Source of the DNA: Thermoplasmata archaeon
Lineage (GTDB): Archaea > Thermoplasmatota > Thermoplasmata > JAGHBH01
Assembly: GCA_030673205.1 (NCBI GenBank)
Contig: DAOVJP010000007.1
Location: 1-16,192, forward strand
Direction: 5' to 3'
DNA length: 16,192 nucleotides
Shown: piece after piece, positions 12,978-16,192 of the stretch
Position numbering within the stretch: position 1 is the stretch's first letter
How the letters are laid out: every line of letters starts with the position of its first letter
Notes under the pieces: generated by a model
Seen by the model: only the letters and a program-made list of their open reading frames with translations
The model's database searches: none
What the model was told of the DNA's origin: nothing
Made by a program: the position numbers and the translations under genes

Positions 12978-13655
12978 GTGGTCGAAATGCGGAAGATGAT
13001 CGTAGAGATGAACCCATCCCTCGTGTGGACGGTGGCTGGCAAGATATTCTTCAAGAAGATCGAGAGCTTTGATGGCAAGGCGATAATCAAGTACGACATA
13101 GAGAAAAGGTCAAAGATGGTGATAACCGACCTCACAATGAAGGAGGGCTATGTTCTGAAAGACTTCAACATCCCTGCGGAAATGACCATTCTCGATGTGA
13201 TGAAAAAGAGTGGGAGAACCTACACGGTCCTCATGAAGGTAGAGGCGAAGAAGAAAGGGGCTCTGGTCAAACAATATAGCAAATATCTGAAATTCATCGA
13301 CATCGATGTGATATACGACATTCCTTTTCACTGCAGCGAGAAGAAGCTGGTGTTGAGCTGTATCGGCGAGGGAAAGGAGCTTGAGAAGGCTCTCAAAGCC
13401 TTCAAACTCCTGGGCAAGGTCACACAGATCCATTTCCAGAAGGCGGTGTTCGCCGAATCGAACCCCCTGTCATGCCTGACGCCAAAGCAGAAGGAGATAG
13501 TTGTCCAAGCCAAGAAAAGTGGATATTACGATTATCCACGTCGAATCAGCAGCCAGGAGCTTGCTGACCATATCGGGATCAGCAAATCAACGACGATAGA
13601 GCACCTGCGGAAGGCGGAGATCCGGCTTCTATCCAACATGCTGGCTGGCTATTGA
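12978..13655 (+). CDS. Bat-type helix-turn-helix transcriptional regulator (HTH_10)
   Basis: A 225-residue protein, or 222 if the ATG at 12987 is used. The GTG at 12978 fits a leaderless message because the TATA box is 26 bases upstream; the ATG is the alternative. The last 60 residues are a bacterio-opsin-activator-type HTH_10 domain: LTPKQKEIV, then YYDYPRRISSQELADHIGIS, then STTIEHLRKAEIRLL. Residues about 1-150 hold the alpha/beta sensor-like part common to euryarchaeal members, with no cofactor motif that I can identify. It diverges from the ABC exporter, so it probably controls that operon and its own expression. Bat itself governs bacteriorhodopsin in haloarchaea, but this paralogue family is large and ligands are mostly unknown. 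Confidence 0.92.
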   Translation: MVEMRKMIVEMNPSLVWTVAGKIFFKKIESFDGKAIIKYDIEKRSKMVITDLTMKEGYVLKDFNIPAEMTILDVMKKSGRTYTVLMKVEAKKKGALVKQYSKYLKFIDIDVIYDIPFHCSEKKLVLSCIGEGKELEKALKAFKLLGKVTQIHFQKAVFAESNPLSCLTPKQKEIVVQAKKSGYYDYPRRISSQELADHIGISKSTTIEHLRKAEIRLLSNMLAGY

Positions 13656-13673
13656 AGTGCTGGCCATTGCCCA

Positions 13674-13979
13674 TTATCTGCTCCTAACATACACGTATCT
13701 GACCGGTTTCGAGGATCTGTTCAATATGTTGTGCGGGGTATGCGGGGGGATGTAGGCCGCGTTGCCCCCGCTGACCTTCCGCTCTTCCCCTTCCACCATG
13801 ACGGTGGCCTCTCCTTCCAATATTATCACCACCTCTTCGTGCTCATGGGAGGAGTGCTCTCCCACCTCCGTTCCGGGTTGCAGAACGATGCATCTGGCAC
13901 GGATGTATCTGCTGTCCTCCGGGGTGATGAGCTTGTGGTGTTCTAGGGGAGCGATGTGCATGGGCTCCACTTCCCTCAT
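13674..13979 (-). CDS. Small cupin domain protein
   Basis: A 101-residue single-domain cupin. The first motif runs PGTEVGEHSSHEHEEVVIILEG (34-56). It matches G(x)5HxH..E(x)6G with His45, His47 and Glu49 as possible metal ligands. The usual first His falls on Ser43, with His42 next to it. The second motif IPPHTPHNI follows. The fold is a beta-barrel that often binds a metal, but the ligand set here is imperfect, so the activity is unknown. The ATG at 13979 overlaps the stop of the acyl-CoA synthetase as ATGA, so the two are made together. It converges on the Bat-type regulator with an 18-base gap. Confidence 0.9.
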   Translation of the reverse strand: MREVEPMHIAPLEHHKLITPEDSRYIRARCIVLQPGTEVGEHSSHEHEEVVIILEGEATVMVEGEERKVSGGNAAYIPPHTPHNILNRSSKPVRYVYVRSR

Positions 13980-15628
13980 TTCTTGGCTGCAGCGGCCATC
14001 TTCCTGAGTTCGGTCCTGCGTATCTTTCCGCTGATGGTCTTCGGCAGCTCGGTGACGAAATCTATCTCCCTGGGATATTTGTAGGGGGCGGTGGTGCTTT
14101 TCACATAATTCTGCAATTCCTTCGCCAGCTCTTCCGATCCTTCATACCCAGGGGCGAGGATGATGTAGGCTTTGACTATGGCGCCGCGCATATCGTCCGG
14201 CACGCCTATGACCGCGCTCTCCGCCACCGCGTCATGCTCTTGCAGGGCGCTCTCCACTTCGAAGGGGCCGATGCGATACCCGGAGGATTTGATGACATCA
14301 TCCGCTCTGCCTACGAACCAGAAATAGCCGTCTTCGTCCTTGTAGGCCTTGTCGCCGGTGAAATACCAGTCGCCCGTGAAACATTTCTCGTTGGCCTCTG
14401 GGTTCTTCCAATACTCTTTCATCAGTCCAGGAGGACGGGTAGGAACGATCTTGAGGGCGATATGGCCCTCTTCGCCCACGGGCATCTTGTTACCCTCTTC
14501 ATCCACTATCTGTATGTCATGGCCGAAGGTGGGTTTGCCCATGCTCCCGACCTTGATGGGGAACGCGGGGCAGTTGCCGAGTAGACACACGGTCTCGGTC
14601 TGCCCGTAATAATCATATATTTCCAGGCCGGTGGTCTTCTTCCACACGTTTATGACCTCTGGGTTGAGCGGCTCCCCCGCGCTCAGGCTGTGGCGGAGAT
14701 ATGTATAATCGTAATCTCCCAGTTCCTTGTGCAATATGAGCATCCTGTAGGCCGTTGGAGGCGCGCAGAATATGGTCACCCCATAGTCTTGGATGATGTC
14801 TAATACGACCTTGGGGTCGAACCTGCCCTTTGCGTTCCATTGCAGGAAGGCCACACCGTGCATCCACTGCGGAAAGAGCTTGCCCCATGCGGTCTTCGCC
14901 CACCCTGTGTCCGCTATGGTCCATTGGAGGTCGGTGGGTTTGAGGTCCTGGACCATGTGGCCCGTGGACCAGTGTCCCAGGGGATAGCTGTGGGTGTGCA
15001 ACACCATCTTGGGATAGGATTCCGTGCCGCTGGTGAAATAGATGAGTAGCGGATCCTCCGTGGAGGTCTTCTCCACCTCGTTCCTCAGCAGTTCGCGGCT
15101 GGCCTTCCCCATCTGCTTTTCGTAGTCTATCCACCCCTCTCTTTCCCCTCCAACGACCACCTTATGCTTCAACGTGGGAAGCTCGTTTTCCACCTCTTCC
15201 AAGCGAGGAGCGAACTCGGGGGTGGTGATGGCCATGACCGCCTCCGCCTTCGTCACCCTATATTTGATATCCTTGGCCGTGGAGAGCGTGGGCGTGGGAA
15301 TGAACACGATACCCAGCTTCATCATGGCCAGCGCCGCCACGTACCACTCCGGTATCCTCGGGAGCATGAGGAACACACGGTCGCCTTTCTTCAACCCCCG
15401 GTCCTTGAGCACGTTGGCGAAACGGTTGCTCTCTATCCTCAGCCCCCAGAACGTGTGATGATAGGGATGACGGCCCTCGTGATTGACGCTCACCAACGCG
15501 AGCTTCGTCCTGTCCTCGGCCCACTTATCCACCACATCCCATGCAAAATTGAAATCGTCTGGAACATCCCATTCGAACGCCTTATACTCGGCGTCGTAAT
15601 CCTTAACATTCCTCTCTGCGTCTTTCAT
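13976..15628 (-). CDS. AMP-forming acyl-CoA synthetase
   Basis: A 550-residue ANL superfamily enzyme making acyl-CoA from a carboxylic acid, ATP and CoA through an acyl-adenylate. It looks closest to medium-chain (ACSM/MacS-like) synthetases. Motifs: the P-loop YFTSGTESYPK (about 197-207), the adenylate motif YDYYGQTE, YFTGDKAYKDEDGY with the hinge GRADDVIKSSGYRIGPFEVES, and PKTISGKIRR near the end with Lys535 as the expected catalytic lysine. The P-loop reads ES where most family members have TG. The enzyme may act on branched-chain or medium-chain acids, but the substrate cannot be set. The ATG at 15628 has GGTGAT upstream and a TATA box about 41 bases away. It is coupled to the cupin downstream. 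Confidence 0.95.
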   Translation of the reverse strand: MKDAERNVKDYDAEYKAFEWDVPDDFNFAWDVVDKWAEDRTKLALVSVNHEGRHPYHHTFWGLRIESNRFANVLKDRGLKKGDRVFLMLPRIPEWYVAALAMMKLGIVFIPTPTLSTAKDIKYRVTKAEAVMAITTPEFAPRLEEVENELPTLKHKVVVGGEREGWIDYEKQMGKASRELLRNEVEKTSTEDPLLIYFTSGTESYPKMVLHTHSYPLGHWSTGHMVQDLKPTDLQWTIADTGWAKTAWGKLFPQWMHGVAFLQWNAKGRFDPKVVLDIIQDYGVTIFCAPPTAYRMLILHKELGDYDYTYLRHSLSAGEPLNPEVINVWKKTTGLEIYDYYGQTETVCLLGNCPAFPIKVGSMGKPTFGHDIQIVDEEGNKMPVGEEGHIALKIVPTRPPGLMKEYWKNPEANEKCFTGDWYFTGDKAYKDEDGYFWFVGRADDVIKSSGYRIGPFEVESALQEHDAVAESAVIGVPDDMRGAIVKAYIILAPGYEGSEELAKELQNYVKSTTAPYKYPREIDFVTELPKTISGKIRRTELRKMAAAAKK

Positions 15629-15664
15629 CTCGCATCACCCTATATTCAGGGGATTATCGAGACA

Positions 15665-15674
15665 GATAAAAACG
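15665..15674 (-). promoter_or_regulatory. TATA-like box of the acyl-CoA synthetase
   Basis: CGTTTTTATC on the minus strand is centred about 41 bases before the ATG at 15628. Transcription would start near 15642. The same T-run follows GC-rich CGCG-type sequence (about 15679-15690) after the upstream gene's stop, so it might also act in ending that transcript. Confidence 0.45.
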
Positions 15675-15706
15675 TTTCGCGGGCGCGGGGGTGGGCGTGT
15701 GGTTGG

Positions 15707-16192
15707 TTAAGGTAGGTCTATAGTGGCTAGAACTTCACCACCATTGGCGCTCAAACTAGCATCAAGGATAATATCCAGTTTAGCTCCTACTCTCGCGTTT
15801 CCGTAGGGTTCCCCCCGGATGTAGATATAATCTTGCGTAGATAGTTTTCCATCTTCATCCAAGTCATGAACTACCACACCACTACAATTGGACAAGATGC
15901 AACTTCTCTCTGCTAGTTCGATTCTTTCGTCTCCCTCAAAATAATAGACGGATATAAATATATCTCGGTAATACACCACGATCTTTCCATGGCTATAAGT
16001 TCCCTCTGATGTCGAATAATAGCCAGTATCGGTAATATCCGCTGTCCAGTTATAACCACCAGCTGAGTAATCTCTTCCTGCATCTCCAAACTCTAACCAT
16101 GGTTCTTCAGCACCATAGATGGTGGCTGGCTGCAACAGATGACTCTTTAGAATGGGGAAGAAACAGATTAACAATACAAGAACAAAGACCAC
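15707..16192 (-). CDS. Exported protein with EF-hand-like loop, N-terminus possibly beyond the window
   Basis: At least 161 codons, open at the right edge, ending in TAA. The first 22 or so residues are hydrophobic (signal, anchor or pilin-type helix). The first codon shown is GTG, but the true start may lie outside. The body is Tyr- and Gly-rich with short strands. DLDEDGKLSTQDYI matches the DxDxDG pattern of EF-hand or dockerin calcium loops, and two cysteines lie in SCILSNC just before it. After it comes GEPYGNARVGAKLDIILDA, a beta-rich end. Archaeal type IV pilins and archaellins share this hydrophobic N-terminus plus beta-rich body, but no clear pilin signal can be read. GC in 15721-15960 is about 43% by my count (103/240), against about 55% for 14041-14160. 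That may mean a different origin or a surface role. Confidence 0.7.
   Translation of the reverse strand: MVFVLVLLICFFPILKSHLLQPATIYGAEEPWLEFGDAGRDYSAGGYNWTADITDTGYYSTSEGTYSHGKIVVYYRDIFISVYYFEGDERIELAERSCILSNCSGVVVHDLDEDGKLSTQDYIYIRGEPYGNARVGAKLDIILDASLSANGGEVLATIDLP

Noticed and set aside
12877..13017. 47-residue N-terminal extension of the ABC ATPase
   Set aside because: It runs through the divergent promoter into the regulator gene. The ATG at 12876 has a strong ribosome site and gives the usual ATPase N-terminus.
14613..15134. 173-residue minus-strand ORF in another frame of the acyl-CoA synthetase
   Set aside because: It is an alternate frame of a gene with complete motifs.
15629..15706. 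RNA gene or intrinsic terminator in the GC-rich gap
   Set aside because: A GC-rich CGCG tract followed by a T-run is present, but no stable long stem or tRNA-like fold is visible. The T-run is better explained as the TATA box of the synthetase.

Overview
This window reads as a chromosomal segment of a euryarchaeal genome, most likely a member of Thermoplasmata or a near relative. The evidence is a set of archaeal-type genes: RNA polymerase subunit L (Rpo11), an archaeal NadM-type NMN adenylyltransferase, TruD, RNase HII of archaeal length, and a bacterio-opsin-activator-type (HTH_10) regulator. AT-rich TATA-like boxes sit 25-45 bases upstream of starts, some genes have good Shine-Dalgarno sites, and others look leaderless. 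TAG ends 8 of the 20 stop codons I could read. That argues against a genome that reassigns TAG to pyrrolysine, such as typical Methanomassiliicoccales. The exact lineage cannot be fixed from the sequence alone.

Layout. Positions 1-2653 (all minus strand) hold three membrane-associated genes: a truncated zinc-ribbon/TPR protein with a Pro-Ala-Lys linker, a DMT/EamA exporter, and a small membrane protein whose C-terminus is a 30-base tandem repeat. Positions 2776-3772 (plus) hold RNase HII followed one base later by an SCP2-like protein. From 3788 to 9633 there is a long minus-strand run. In transcription order it is an isocitrate/isopropylmalate dehydrogenase family enzyme, a CDF metal exporter, ribulose-phosphate 3-epimerase, NadM, PncC, Rpo11 and TruD. 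NadM and PncC overlap and act on the same metabolite, NMN. A plausible small single-span membrane protein (9703-9957, plus) diverges from the dehydrogenase.

Positions 9944-12876 (minus) hold a secreted Cys-containing protein and a three-gene ABC exporter: an ATPase and two ABC-2 permeases with overlapping ends. A Bat-type helix-turn-helix regulator (12978-13655, plus) diverges from this exporter across a short region with a symmetric TATA box and an inverted repeat. This suggests that the regulator controls the exporter. Positions 13674-15628 (minus) hold an acyl-CoA synthetase and an overlapping cupin. The window ends with the C-terminal part of a lower-GC exported protein carrying an EF-hand-like loop.

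I found no rRNA, tRNA, CRISPR array, insertion sequence or phage module, and no clearly novel defence system. The more interesting signals are local. They are short palindromes placed at or between the TATA box and start of several genes (DMT, repeat protein, nadM, ABC/regulator), a possible Shine-Dalgarno-masking hairpin before the dehydrogenase, a recent 32-base duplication of the 3' end of rpe, a CDF exporter with two Cys-tagged cytosolic domains, and an unrecognised small membrane ORF. No stretch over 300 bases lacks a gene.
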